The notes: generated by a model from the letters alone, not told the origin. Numbered from the stretch's first letter, positions 37,024 through 45,355 are shown. The stretch: 64,000 nucleotides of DNA from Mariniflexile gromovii (GCF_017814435.1 NZ_JAGJCB010000008.1:94353-158352); one strand, 5' to 3'. Program-made: numbers and translations.

Positions 37024-37187
37024 TATCTTTCTGATTTTTCTTTAAGAATTTCAAAAACCCTATTTACAACTTCATTGATAACCGCTTCCGAACTACCTGA
37101 AGAACCGCCATCACCTGAACCCGAACTCCCCGAATTCTTATTATTTACAGTTGCTTTAATTATTAATTCTCTTATTTCTATTGGCAT
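37023..37187 (-). CDS. DUF5908-family mini-protein (Pvc6-like)
   Basis: A 54-residue protein: MPIEIRELIIKATVNN, then a Gly/Ser-rich linker (about residues 18-34), then an amphipathic helix (EAVINEVVNRVFEILKEK). This is the pattern of the small DUF5908 proteins found between the tube-initiator and LysM genes in PVC-like clusters. Its stop codon overlaps the next start in TAATG, and it begins 13 bases after the tube-initiator gene. Confidence 0.8.
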   Translation of the reverse strand: MPIEIRELIIKATVNNKNSGSSGSGDGGSSGSSEAVINEVVNRVFEILKEKSER

Positions 37188-37200
37188 AATTCAAATGTTA

Positions 37201-37665
37201 TCAATTAACTTCTACAAGTTTGAAATAGTTATAATTAAGCTCTAAAGTTTCAATTAAGACTTCGCCTCTTTCCGCATTAAGTTCTCCCACTTTCCAGCTT
37301 ACCGGCCAAACGTGGGATAGTTCCCATTGAATTAAAACATCATGATTTTCATTTAAAAGCTCCACATTAACCTTACCTACCGGGGTAATAATTAGGTTTT
37401 GAAAAGCCTCTTGAAACCATTTTGTAAGACCAGAATCTTTGGGTTTTAGGAGTCCTCTTTTAAGCGTAAGCGTTGTGTATTTGCGCCTTCCAGGAATGTT
37501 ATGTTCAAACCTGTTTTCGCCTCCTTCCCTAATTGATTCCTTATCTATCTGCACATCCAACCCTGTTACCGATTGAAACTTCATATCGGCTTCATCCTTA
37601 GAAGTTGGCAGATTTAGAAACGAGACCCTAAAATGAAAACCAACTATTTGATAATCTGAAGCCAT
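37201..37665 (-). CDS. Inner-tube initiator protein (Pvc5/Afp5-like)
   Basis: A 154-residue tail-tube-fold protein (phage T4 gp19-like). It shares with its neighbour the VTGLDVQIDKESIREGG segment, the NITLKRG-type strand (TTLTLKRGLLKPKD) and the WELSHVWPVSWKVGELNAERGEVLIETLEL ending, quoted here as two joined stretches of the C-terminus. It is a diverged tube paralogue, and its gene order (tube, then this, then DUF5908 and LysM) matches the initiator that seats the tube on the spike. Position decides which paralogue is the initiator. Confidence 0.85.
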   Translation of the reverse strand: MASDYQIVGFHFRVSFLNLPTSKDEADMKFQSVTGLDVQIDKESIREGGENRFEHNIPGRRKYTTLTLKRGLLKPKDSGLTKWFQEAFQNLIITPVGKVNVELLNENHDVLIQWELSHVWPVSWKVGELNAERGEVLIETLELNYNYFKLVEVN

Positions 37666-37673
37666 AATATTGA

Positions 37674-38141
37674 TTATTTAGCTTCAAGAATGGTTAATCC
37701 TTCATGAACAAGTTCCATAGTTTCAATAGCTACTTCATTGGCATCGGCTTTTAAGTCTGTTGATTGTACTTTACTTGGCCATGCATTTTCCAACACCCAA
37801 GTAATGATGGGTTCGTGGCTTTCATTAAGTAATTTAACAGTAACAGAACGTCTGTATCTAGATCCCGTTTGATTTCCTTCTTGGAAATAATAGGTTTTTT
37901 GCCATTCCTTAAAGTAATCGAAATCGCCTTCAAACGTTCCTCTTTTAAGCGTGATATTGCTATATTTAGTAAGACCGGGTTGTTTACTTTTATTATACTT
38001 TTTGCTGCTTCCCTCTCTATACTCTATCACTTCTGTTTCAAAATCCAGTCCACTAACTTCGGTGAAACCAATTCGAAAATCGCTTCCCCATTCTACCTGA
38101 AAGTGAAACTTTGGTAGTGGATAATCTCCTTTTGCTGCCAT
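37674..38141 (-). CDS. Inner-tube protein (Pvc1/Afp1-like)
   Basis: A 155-residue tube protein: YPLPKFHFQVEWG, TEVSGLDFETEVIEYREG, NITLKRGTFEGDFDYFKEW and a C-terminal VLENAWPSKVQSTDLKADAN segment, all standard for contractile inner tubes. It would stack as hexamers inside the sheath and hold cargo in its lumen. It lies 8 bases before the initiator gene. It is the only full tube gene of the cluster besides the initiator. Confidence 0.9.
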   Translation of the reverse strand: MAAKGDYPLPKFHFQVEWGSDFRIGFTEVSGLDFETEVIEYREGSSKKYNKSKQPGLTKYSNITLKRGTFEGDFDYFKEWQKTYYFQEGNQTGSRYRRSVTVKLLNESHEPIITWVLENAWPSKVQSTDLKADANEVAIETMELVHEGLTILEAK

Positions 38142-38187
38142 ATTATTTTTTATTTAATTAGTTTTATTTTTTGTTTTACAAAATTGA

Positions 38188-39117
38188 TTACTTGCCACTT
38201 TCAGCTGCCTCGGCTGCTTTTATAGCTTCAGTAAGGCTGTTTTTCTGAGATAAAAATTTATCGCTTATTTTCTTACTGTTAATCCAGCTTGTTTCCAAAG
38301 ATTTGGTCTCATCGATTGCTTTTTCATGATCTTCACCAATTTTAGTGTAATATTTACTAGTATTGATTGGGAATTTAGGCATCGGTTTAGCTTTTTTATC
38401 ATGGCATGGATATTTAGTAATATCATCGTGGTTGTGTTCTTCTTCTTCTTTTGCTCCACAATGTTCCCCATGCATGTTCTCACCTTTAAAATCTATAAGG
38501 ATATCATTCAATTTATCCTTTAGTCCATCTTCATCACAGATGTAAGCATCCAAAAGGTCTGCACATTTAAGTGTTTCTATAAGTTTGGTTAAAACGGCGT
38601 CCTGCATTTCACAAACCAGAACAATTTTCTGTTCGTAAGCTTCAATGCATTTTATAACTTCTGCTTTATCTTCTTCATCAACACTGGTAAGACATTCTAT
38701 AATTTTTTTGAAGTCTTTAATTTTATCTTTCAATCCTTTTCTGTTTTCCTCATAAGTGAAAAAGCAATCAAAAATTGTTTTTACAAGACAAATAAGTTTC
38801 TCCAAAGCTTCTGTGGTATTTGCTGAATTTTCACAAACTATTTTCACTTGTTCAATAAAAAATTCAAGTTCGTTAACTACAACCTTGGCTTTTTCATCTG
38901 CTTTTTTTATGATGTCGTCCCAATTCTTCAGCTTCGTTTCCCAACCTAGTGAGTTCACATATTTTTCTCTGTGTTTTGATGTTATTGCAGCCGCTTCATT
39001 GTATTGGTTGCAAACATCTTCCAGTTGTTCTTTCCATTTGTCCAGACAATCCTTAGACCCTGGTTCATCACCTGCTCCATCCTGACAGCAGGTACTATAC
39101 TTCATGATTTTTGCCAT
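38188..39117 (-). CDS. Cysteine-containing helical protein of unknown function in the eCIS locus (second of two)
   Basis: A 309-residue protein that is almost entirely helical, with about a dozen scattered cysteines (YSTCCQDGAG near the start; LICLVKTIFDC; LKCADLL). A His/Glu-rich stretch (HGEHCGAKEEEEHNHDD, about residues 216-232) could bind metal. No signal peptide is present. It lies between the sheath and tube genes, 46 bases before the tube gene. In PVC/Afp clusters this place holds extra sheath genes, so a structural role such as a tube plug or sheath accessory is possible. No family was recognised. Confidence 0.6.
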   Translation of the reverse strand: MAKIMKYSTCCQDGAGDEPGSKDCLDKWKEQLEDVCNQYNEAAAITSKHREKYVNSLGWETKLKNWDDIIKKADEKAKVVVNELEFFIEQVKIVCENSANTTEALEKLICLVKTIFDCFFTYEENRKGLKDKIKDFKKIIECLTSVDEEDKAEVIKCIEAYEQKIVLVCEMQDAVLTKLIETLKCADLLDAYICDEDGLKDKLNDILIDFKGENMHGEHCGAKEEEEHNHDDITKYPCHDKKAKPMPKFPINTSKYYTKIGEDHEKAIDETKSLETSWINSKKISDKFLSQKNSLTEAIKAAEAAESGK

Positions 39118-39148
39118 AATTTATACTTTATGTTATTATACAGAGTGT

Positions 39149-40054
39149 TTAATTTTGATCTACCGATTGACGGTTCTTATCCTTATGCCATCTTTTATCT
39201 CTTTCATCTTCGGAATCGTAGTAATTCTTGATGTCTCTACAGAGATCCAAGCATTCACCATCACACTCGACTTCACAAACAAATTTTATAACTGCATCTA
39301 AACCTTCAGATTTGGTGTGTTCTGCTTTTTTGTTACAAGTTATTGTGGTAAGCTCTTCAATAATTAAGTTCAATTCTTCTCTGGTAGTTGTTACATCTTT
39401 ACCTGTAGATATTATATTGGTACCTACACAGTCTTTAAAAGTTTTCATTGCATCTGTTAGCAGTTTGGAAAAATCTTTAAGACTAACGGTATTAGTAAAT
39501 GTTTGTATTCCAGCAATAGTTACTGCAGATTCAAATGCATTTTGCCCTTTTTCATTGAGTGTTTTGGTTTTATCCATAATATCCTTCAATGCATCGGTTA
39601 CATCAACTATTTTATCATCTTTTGTTGATTTTCCCGATTTGGGTAAAATTTTATTGGTTATACAATTTTTCATTACACATGCCGCATTATTTGCATCTTC
39701 AATTTTAATGCGCATGTCGTTCAAAAGCTTTGAAGAATCCTTAATAAGTTTTTCGATATCATCATCTTTCTTAATGTATTCATCAATACTTTTTTGAATA
39801 ATCTCTGTTTTTTTATAGTTGCCTATTGCAATAAAACTCATGATGTCCTGATAAATATTGTTGGATTTTTCAGCCTTATCAAGACAGCATATTTTATATC
39901 CTTTTGCAATTTCTTTAGACTCCTGCAAAGTGCCATTAGAGATGTACGAGCTATCTGCTGTTTTCTTATCACTCTTAATGACCTTAAGGCTATCACAGAT
40001 TACCGTTTCGGGGCTTCTTAACCCAGTATTGTCATTACCATTCATATTTGCCAT
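39149..40054 (-). CDS. Cysteine-containing helical protein of unknown function in the eCIS locus (first of two)
   Basis: A 301-residue helical protein with cysteines spread along its length (KICCLDKAEK, AACVMKNCITNK, FVCEVECDGECLDLCRD). It resembles the next gene in size, composition and helix spacing and may be a distant paralogue, though no clear alignment can be shown by eye. It lies 36 bases after the sheath gene. Membership of the locus is clear; the function is unknown. Confidence 0.6.
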   Translation of the reverse strand: MANMNGNDNTGLRSPETVICDSLKVIKSDKKTADSSYISNGTLQESKEIAKGYKICCLDKAEKSNNIYQDIMSFIAIGNYKKTEIIQKSIDEYIKKDDDIEKLIKDSSKLLNDMRIKIEDANNAACVMKNCITNKILPKSGKSTKDDKIVDVTDALKDIMDKTKTLNEKGQNAFESAVTIAGIQTFTNTVSLKDFSKLLTDAMKTFKDCVGTNIISTGKDVTTTREELNLIIEELTTITCNKKAEHTKSEGLDAVIKFVCEVECDGECLDLCRDIKNYYDSEDERDKRWHKDKNRQSVDQN

Positions 40055-40090
40055 ATCTAATATTTTTTATGTTATTATTTACTTGAACAA

Positions 40091-41488
40091 TTATTCAGAT
40101 AGCATTTTATGGCTAAATTTAAGAATGATAAATTCTGCTGGTCTTACTACTGCCATGCCTATTTCAACTATCATTCTACCTTCCCAAATATCAACCTCAT
40201 CCATCGTTTCATTTAAGCCCACTTTCACGTAAAAGGCCTGTTCAGGAGTTGTTCCCATAAGCGCTCCAGCTTTCCACTGTTGAACCAAAAAATTGTCGAT
40301 CATTGATTTAACCCGCGACCATGTGTTTCTATCATTTGGCTCAAAAACGAACTGAATTGTTGCTTTTTTAATAGATTCTTCAGCCATATTAAAGAAGCGT
40401 CTAACGGGTACGTATCGCCATTCATTACTATTACCCGCCATGGTACGTGCTCCCCAAACTAAGGCGTTCCCTCTACCAACAAACGATCTGATCACGTTAA
40501 CTGATTTACCCGCATTCACATCAACATTTAAAGTATCCTGTTGAATATCTGTAATTTTTATTACGGGTTTTATCACATAATCCATATTGACGTTGGCAGG
40601 TGCTTTCCATACGCCACGCGAATTATCAACACTGGCATAAATACCTACTATTCCAGGTGATGGTGGCATTTCTAAAGGAAAATTGCGAATGGCATTTTGT
40701 GCCTGAAAGTACAAGGCATTGTTGCTTGATTTTAAATCGGCGAGTGTACCACTAAACGACCCTTCAATGGTAACTTTTGCGTCTCCAACACCCTCTCCTC
40801 CATAATAAAAATCTAGAATGGTTTCTAAATTTGGAAAATAAGTGGCTCCATATTTTATAGTATCTTCAACTGACGATGTGTTATCACGCATGGTTTGGAT
40901 ATTTGCCAATAAATCGGGTTGTGTTGGGTCTTGCCATATATCCATGACGGTAAAACGGTCTCTTAATTTTTCACACATGGACATAGACGCTCCAAAAAGA
41001 TTATAAAAATCTACAGAAAGCTCCAACCCTTGGGCATCAGGATACACATACAAGGTAATTTCATCAACCTTTTCAGTAGCGTTGAGTGCGGTTGATAAAT
41101 CTACAAAAGTTACTAAACCCGAAGCAGGATAGCCACCTGCAGAAACTATCCAACAGGGTCCACCGCCATTAGCAAAAAACATTTGTAATGCATAATGCAT
41201 ATTGAACTTCGATCTGTTTTCTATAGATGCTAAAACAGATGTTGGATTGTTAGGATCCCCAGCTACAGTAACCTTAAGTCCTGTTTCTTCAAAAGGCTTA
41301 CCAAAAAAACGTTCATACTCCAACATGGAAGTGATGCGTTTAGGCTCATTAAGCAGAGGTTTCCCTCTCTCATCCACAGCTATTTGGGTGTAACCAATAA
41401 AAGCAGGAATTGCAGTTTCTACCTGTGCAATTGATGGTGGGAGTTTAGGAATTTCTTCAATATAAACTCCGGGTGTTTTGTAATTCAT
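40091..41488 (-). CDS. Contractile sheath protein (Pvc2-4/Afp2-4-like)
   Basis: A 465-residue tail-sheath protein. It has the N-terminal MNYKTPGVYIEEIP arm, AIPAFIGYTQ, the exposed middle domain, and the conserved C-terminal core (AAPANVNMDYVIKP-like region, then GRGNALVWGARTMAGN, RRFFNMAEESIKKATIQF and VKVGLNETMDEVDIWEGRM). It is the only sheath gene here, whereas PVC and Afp carry three. Contraction of its helical array drives the tube forward. Confidence 0.93.
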   Translation of the reverse strand: MNYKTPGVYIEEIPKLPPSIAQVETAIPAFIGYTQIAVDERGKPLLNEPKRITSMLEYERFFGKPFEETGLKVTVAGDPNNPTSVLASIENRSKFNMHYALQMFFANGGGPCWIVSAGGYPASGLVTFVDLSTALNATEKVDEITLYVYPDAQGLELSVDFYNLFGASMSMCEKLRDRFTVMDIWQDPTQPDLLANIQTMRDNTSSVEDTIKYGATYFPNLETILDFYYGGEGVGDAKVTIEGSFSGTLADLKSSNNALYFQAQNAIRNFPLEMPPSPGIVGIYASVDNSRGVWKAPANVNMDYVIKPVIKITDIQQDTLNVDVNAGKSVNVIRSFVGRGNALVWGARTMAGNSNEWRYVPVRRFFNMAEESIKKATIQFVFEPNDRNTWSRVKSMIDNFLVQQWKAGALMGTTPEQAFYVKVGLNETMDEVDIWEGRMIVEIGMAVVRPAEFIILKFSHKMLSE

Positions 41489-41515
41489 AATGTCATCTTT
41501 TATTATAGTTTATCT

Positions 41516-42844
41516 TTAATTACTTAACAATCGGTTTGACTGATTGATATTGATTTCTGAGAAAATTTTATCTCTTTCTACTTTTAGGGATGCTATTTTT
41601 GGGTGTGGGAGTATTAAGGAGGTACCATTTTGAAATGGAACTAAGGTTTCTGTCAACGCTTTTGGTTTGATTGAAACCAACACTTCAGGTTGTGGCTGCG
41701 CTTGAAGGTGAGAGGATGTTGCTACTAATTCTGAAACTGAAAAGTCACTGTTTTTAGTGTACCTCCAATACGTTTTTCTATTTTTTAACCTTAATTCAAA
41801 AATGGGATGTAATACTTTATTATTGGCAACGTCAATTTTGGTTTTAAGTAATCCCGTAGCATCGAGAATGCTAAAAGGGGAATTTAATTCATCAAAGCGA
41901 ATATCAATGATACCCAAATAATCCTTTGAGTAAATATCATTGTTTAGATAAATGGAATGTGACACTTCGAGTCCGCCATTAAGTTTGATTTTCAGCAGGT
42001 AGTATCCTGATGGAATATCGGCTGAGTTGGGATTATTTTCATCCACTTTAGTAAAATTAAAAAGTACATGTTCTATAGGGGTGAGACTAGTTTTATTTAT
42101 AACTTTTATTGGATTGCTGGTTAAATCTTCTAAAACAGCATCCAGTTGGGTAATATTAAGGTCTTTCTTTAATACAAACTGAAAATTTTGGGGTAACAAT
42201 ATTCTGTCGGCATCCGTCATAAATCGTTTATCATCCATATCTTCCCAATGGGTTGGATCGCTTCCATCCGTACTTTGTAATGCCTGTCTTATGGTGCCGC
42301 CAAAATTTACAATGGCACCCATTTCATAAGTCAATCCGTTTTGATGTGTATTGGCAGGAGTTGCTATGGGTAGCGATTTGTAAGGCGGTATGGTAGTTTC
42401 ATCAAACTCAATTTTACCTTTATTGGTAAAATAGAAAATGGCGGGAAATGCAGGCTTAAAACTTGTATTTGTTATGCTTTTAAAAAATGGAATATGTGCC
42501 TTTAAAGCAAACGTAAGGTTGGTATCGCTTTTTGGCACATACATAGGTTTGTATCTTATTTCTCCAGCTTGATCAACAACATCTACCTCAGTACCCACAA
42601 TAAAGCCTAAAGCTGTTTTTTTAAATATCAATTTATTTTCACTCAATCGAAGTTTGGTGTTTCCTACGGCCTCAATTTCAAAAATAGTGTTGACATCATA
42701 TAAATAGTTGCTCAGTTTTTTTACAAGCAAATCCTTCTTGAAAACTTCATTGTTATCAAAAAAAGAAACTCCATCTACAGCAGTTAAAAAATAATCGTGT
42801 AGAATTTGAATCTCGAATAACCTTTTAAAAACCGTGCTTCCCAT
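41516..42844 (-). CDS. eCIS-associated 442-residue protein, possibly a cap adaptor
   Basis: A soluble beta-rich protein located between the DUF4255 cap gene and the sheath gene. It begins FKRLFEIQILHDYFLTAVDG and includes ALGFIVGTEVDVVDQAG, PAIFYFTNKGKIEF and FELRLKNRKTYWRYTKNS. I recognise it only as a protein recurring at this position in Bacteroidota eCIS clusters. Position suggests a link between cap and sheath; this is inference. The start lies 11 bases after the cap gene. Confidence 0.6.
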   Translation of the reverse strand: MGSTVFKRLFEIQILHDYFLTAVDGVSFFDNNEVFKKDLLVKKLSNYLYDVNTIFEIEAVGNTKLRLSENKLIFKKTALGFIVGTEVDVVDQAGEIRYKPMYVPKSDTNLTFALKAHIPFFKSITNTSFKPAFPAIFYFTNKGKIEFDETTIPPYKSLPIATPANTHQNGLTYEMGAIVNFGGTIRQALQSTDGSDPTHWEDMDDKRFMTDADRILLPQNFQFVLKKDLNITQLDAVLEDLTSNPIKVINKTSLTPIEHVLFNFTKVDENNPNSADIPSGYYLLKIKLNGGLEVSHSIYLNNDIYSKDYLGIIDIRFDELNSPFSILDATGLLKTKIDVANNKVLHPIFELRLKNRKTYWRYTKNSDFSVSELVATSSHLQAQPQPEVLVSIKPKALTETLVPFQNGTSLILPHPKIASLKVERDKIFSEININQSNRLLSN

Positions 42845-42855
42845 TTATCAATAGT

Positions 42856-43479
42856 TTAATTAGAATTTTCTGTTCTTTCTATTTCTTCAATTAATGGCGC
42901 TTCATCTGATGTGTTTTCATGTATTTTCACCAGTCTTACTTTATACATTGAAAAAGGAACTTGCTTGCCTCCCAACGATCCCCACAAATGGTTTATTTGT
43001 TCAAATGTTAAAGTGTACAACTCTATGTTAAGCCTCAATTCATCTTTAATTTCTTGAGGTATATTATTATCGCTTGATATGGTTGTAAAAGGTGAGTTTT
43101 TAACCGAAAAGGTTTTTTTCGCTTGAAAAAACTGTATAACAAGCGAAAGCCTGTGTAAGGCAAATTCATAGGCATCCTGTAAATCTTGACCCAATGTTGC
43201 AGATATGAGTATATAAAGATTCAAAAAAACCGGGGGTTCTATATACCTAACACCTGAAATGGTTTTTGAGGTATGTCTGCCATTCTTTAAAGTACTCTCT
43301 TCTTCTGTGTTTACTAGGGTTATTACAATTTTATTATTTAAATCCTGCCCTTCGCTTTCCATTAAGGCTATGTTATGCAAAATAATATCATCCTCTGTAA
43401 TAGAATCAGTGGGTCTTTTATTTTGAAAGACATAGTGACTCAGTTCGTCTCTTAATAATTTTAGAGCTAACCCAATCAT
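42856..43479 (-). CDS. DUF4255 tail terminator / cap protein (Pvc16/Afp16-like)
   Basis: A 207-residue protein of the DUF4255 family: NKIVITLVNTEEESTLKN, PPVFLNLYILISATLGQDLQ, LHRLSLVIQFFQAKKTF and LTFEQINHLWGSLGGKQVPF are characteristic. These hexameric proteins end the growing tube and sheath. Here it is the first gene of the locus, whereas in PVC/Afp clusters it is the last; this order is common in Bacteroidota. Confidence 0.88.
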   Translation of the reverse strand: MIGLALKLLRDELSHYVFQNKRPTDSITEDDIILHNIALMESEGQDLNNKIVITLVNTEEESTLKNGRHTSKTISGVRYIEPPVFLNLYILISATLGQDLQDAYEFALHRLSLVIQFFQAKKTFSVKNSPFTTISSDNNIPQEIKDELRLNIELYTLTFEQINHLWGSLGGKQVPFSMYKVRLVKIHENTSDEAPLIEEIERTENSN

Positions 43480-43534
43480 GTTAAAAATAATTTTAGAAAT
43501 CTTGGTTAATAGGCTTTTTAATTGTGCCTTTTTC

Positions 43535-43565
43535 CAATGCTATGAATCTCTAGGAGGAGCAACAA
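43535..43565 (-). promoter_or_regulatory. Weak candidate promoter of the eCIS operon
   Basis: On the minus strand TTG (43565-43563) is followed after 20 bases by TAGCATTG (43542-43535), one mismatch from TAnnTTTG. It lies 56 bases upstream of the first eCIS start codon and is the only match found in this gap. Its weakness would suit a promoter needing an activator, such as the adjacent LuxR-type protein. Confidence 0.3.
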
Positions 43566-43590
43566 GGTTGAAAAAAAAAAGAGACGAAAC

Positions 43591-43610
43591 AATCCCCGTT
43601 TTTGGGGATT
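43591..43610. terminator. Hairpin downstream of the LuxR-type regulator
   Basis: AATCCCC and GGGGATT form a perfect 7-bp stem around a 6-base loop, in the gap between the regulator's 3' end and the first eCIS gene. Plus-strand reading is followed by a T-rich run; minus-strand reading has a run of ten T about 10 bases later. Since it lies upstream of the eCIS start, it may separate the two minus-strand transcripts. Confidence 0.5.
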
Positions 43611-43649
43611 TATATTTTTATTTGAATAGAAAGTGCCCTGAATTAATAA

Positions 43650-44345
43650 TCACAGAAAAATTAAAGCAGATGCTTTTTTTATGAGGTGCGCCGTATTTTT
43701 TACCTGAAATTTTTCGATAAGATTTTTACGATGTGAAATGGCAGTATGGTTGCTAATATAAAGTTTGCTAGCTATTTCTTTTGATGAGTAACCATCTGCT
43801 ATCAACTGTAAAACTTCTTTCTCTCTGGGTGAAATAGTAAGCGCTAGGTGTTGTTTAGAGCAATCATGGTTCAATTTATTGCTTAGCGCCTCTAAACAAT
43901 GGTCAACTTTTTCATTTTCAGAAATATCAAAAAAATAGTTGATTGCAAGGTTATGATACTCCAATTGTTGCAGAAAAACCTCATGTTTCAAATAAATTGA
44001 TTGCCCATTGCCATCAATAATATGATATTTTAGCGCTAACAATTCTTGATGGTATGGTGGCTTGAAAGAATTAGACAATTGGTTTTTAGTAATAGCCAAT
44101 TCATTTGGTTCAATAAGTGAGTACCAAAAATCCCATCCGTCTAAGATGAAGTTATTATAATTTTTCCCTAAAATTTTTTGAAATTTCGAGTTACAATACA
44201 GAAAGTGCCCTTTGTCTACAACATAGATGGCAATCATCAAATTATTTGAACATTCACAAGCTTTTAATACACCAGAAAGCTTGGAAACTAAAGAACTGTT
44301 TCCTTTGAAGTAAGATACTTGAATGTTACCATTTAGAAGGTTCAT
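43650..44345 (-). CDS. PAS-LuxR type transcriptional regulator next to the eCIS locus
   Basis: A 231-residue protein. Residues 30-140 look like a PAS-type sensor domain (IAIYVVDKGHFLYCNSKFQKILG, quoted in part, then LALKYHIIDGNGQSIYLKHE). Residues 165-225 are a LuxR/GerE helix-turn-helix (SPREKEVLQLIADGYSSKEI, then ASKLYISNHTAISHRKNL). No phosphoacceptor domain is present, so it probably senses a ligand or redox state directly. It is transcribed in the same direction as the eCIS operon from its own upstream region and ends 170 bases before it. It is the most likely regulator of the locus, by proximity. Confidence 0.82.
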   Translation of the reverse strand: MNLLNGNIQVSYFKGNSSLVSKLSGVLKACECSNNLMIAIYVVDKGHFLYCNSKFQKILGKNYNNFILDGWDFWYSLIEPNELAITKNQLSNSFKPPYHQELLALKYHIIDGNGQSIYLKHEVFLQQLEYHNLAINYFFDISENEKVDHCLEALSNKLNHDCSKQHLALTISPREKEVLQLIADGYSSKEIASKLYISNHTAISHRKNLIEKFQVKNTAHLIKKASALIFL

Positions 44346-44391
44346 AATCGTCTGATTGGAACATCTAAAGTAGTTAATTTTCAGTAATTTA

Positions 44392-44399
44392 CAAATTTA
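44392..44399 (-). promoter_or_regulatory. Predicted -7 box of the LuxR-type regulator gene
   Basis: The minus strand reads TAAATTTG, a perfect TAnnTTTG match, 46 bases upstream of the start codon. No clear -33 TTTG is present. A long palindrome (44403-44429) lies exactly where the upstream promoter region would be. Confidence 0.4.
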
Positions 44400-44402
44400 T
44401 CT

Positions 44403-44429
44403 TGTAAGAAATATTAAATATTTTTTACA
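44403..44429. promoter_or_regulatory. 27-bp palindrome upstream of the LuxR-type regulator, candidate operator
   Basis: TGTAAGAAATATT, a central A, and AATATTTTTTACA form an almost perfect palindrome (one mismatched pair in 13). It directly abuts the predicted -7 box at 44392-44399 and would overlap RNA polymerase contacts. It may be a binding site for the regulator itself or for another dimeric factor. Confidence 0.45.
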
Positions 44430-44554
44430 GTAGTATGGTTACATCTATATTCCAGCCAACAATGATAAAATAATAATTCAAGCCCTTTTTTGGAACGTTT
44501 ATTTTTTGTATTTTCTACGGTTATAGGTGTTTCTTTTTTTTATGTGTTAACTCA

Positions 44555-44580
44555 TAAAAAAATCGAACCGAAGTTCGATT
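44555..44580 (-). terminator. Rho-independent terminator of the PNPOx-like gene
   Basis: AATCGAAC and GTTCGATT pair perfectly around a CGAA tetraloop. On the minus strand the stem is followed by seven T. It lies just after the stop of the gene at 44588-45088. Confidence 0.8.
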
Positions 44581-44587
44581 TTAAGTT

Positions 44588-45088
44588 TTAAAGATTTATT
44601 TTTCCTTGATCCATAAGGTCTGGTTCGTTGCCCGTTATGGCGCCCACACCAATTTTTACCAAAGTGACTAATTTATTGCTTTTTGGATCCCAATAAAATG
44701 CTTCCGTTGGTTTAACTGAAATGGCAGTAATGTTGGGGTCATGTTTACCTTCAAACCAGGTGTCATCGGCTTTACCATACAATTCCTCAATAACAGATTT
44801 ATCTGTACTAATAATTGCTTGCCCGTACACGTTTAAGAATTGCATAGCGCTTTTATCAACATATATTAAATGCACATGGGCATCTTTTATTATGTTTTGG
44901 TTGTGTGTACTGTTTTTGTTACTTAAAAACCAAATAACTCCTTCTTCATCAACCTTTTTAGTACTCATAGGGATCATGTGTAAAGGCATGGTTCCTAAAC
45001 CTGTGGCCATCATGGTAAAATCAATAGCTTCTGCCATGTCCTTTATTTTCTTTTTAGCTTCGTCGTTATATAAATTTTCTTTGCTCAT
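44588..45088 (-). CDS. Pyridoxamine 5'-phosphate oxidase-like flavoprotein (general stress protein 26 type)
   Basis: A 166-residue split-barrel protein: IDFTMMATGLGTMPLHMIPM at the N-terminus and GVIWFLSNKNSTHNQNIIKD in the middle are typical of the FMN- or F420-binding PNPOx-like stress-protein family. The C-terminal FYWDPKSNKLVTLVKIGVGAITG also fits. The physiological substrate is unknown. It is a single-gene transcription unit with a predicted promoter box upstream and a strong terminator downstream. Confidence 0.82.
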   Translation of the reverse strand: MSKENLYNDEAKKKIKDMAEAIDFTMMATGLGTMPLHMIPMSTKKVDEEGVIWFLSNKNSTHNQNIIKDAHVHLIYVDKSAMQFLNVYGQAIISTDKSVIEELYGKADDTWFEGKHDPNITAISVKPTEAFYWDPKSNKLVTLVKIGVGAITGNEPDLMDQGKINL

Positions 45089-45110
45089 AATTATCTTTTT
45101 TGTGTTTTTT

Positions 45111-45118
45111 CAAAGTTA
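45111..45118 (-). promoter_or_regulatory. Predicted -7 box for the PNPOx-like gene
   Basis: The minus strand reads TAACTTTG, a perfect TAnnTTTG match, 22 bases before the start codon, implying a very short leader. The -33 element is not obvious. Confidence 0.45.
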
Positions 45119-45355
45119 CTTATCGAAGGAGTTAATGGGTAATTCAATCGGTTAAATTAATAACTCAAAAGGGAAGGTGGATTGTTGAAACTCCTTACTA
45201 TAACTGAAAATGTGATAATTATGAATAATTATTTATTGAAAGTTTGGCGTAAAAATTATAATTTAGCTTAACTGTGAAGATAAACTATTGAATCAAATTA
45301 ATATTCTAAACCTTGAAGCAAGCTAAAAATATAGAGTTTTTTAAAATTTAATGAT

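Noticed and set aside
39149..40054. Calling the cysteine-containing proteins as extra sheath subunits
   Set aside because: They lack the N-terminal sheath arm and the conserved C-terminal sheath core and are helical throughout.
43478..43684. Plus-strand 68-codon frame between eCIS and regulator, with a GGAGGAG stretch before an internal TTG giving a 38-residue peptide
   Set aside because: It overlaps the 3' end of the regulator gene, contains the hairpin at 43591-43610, and shows no similarity I recognise; more likely chance.
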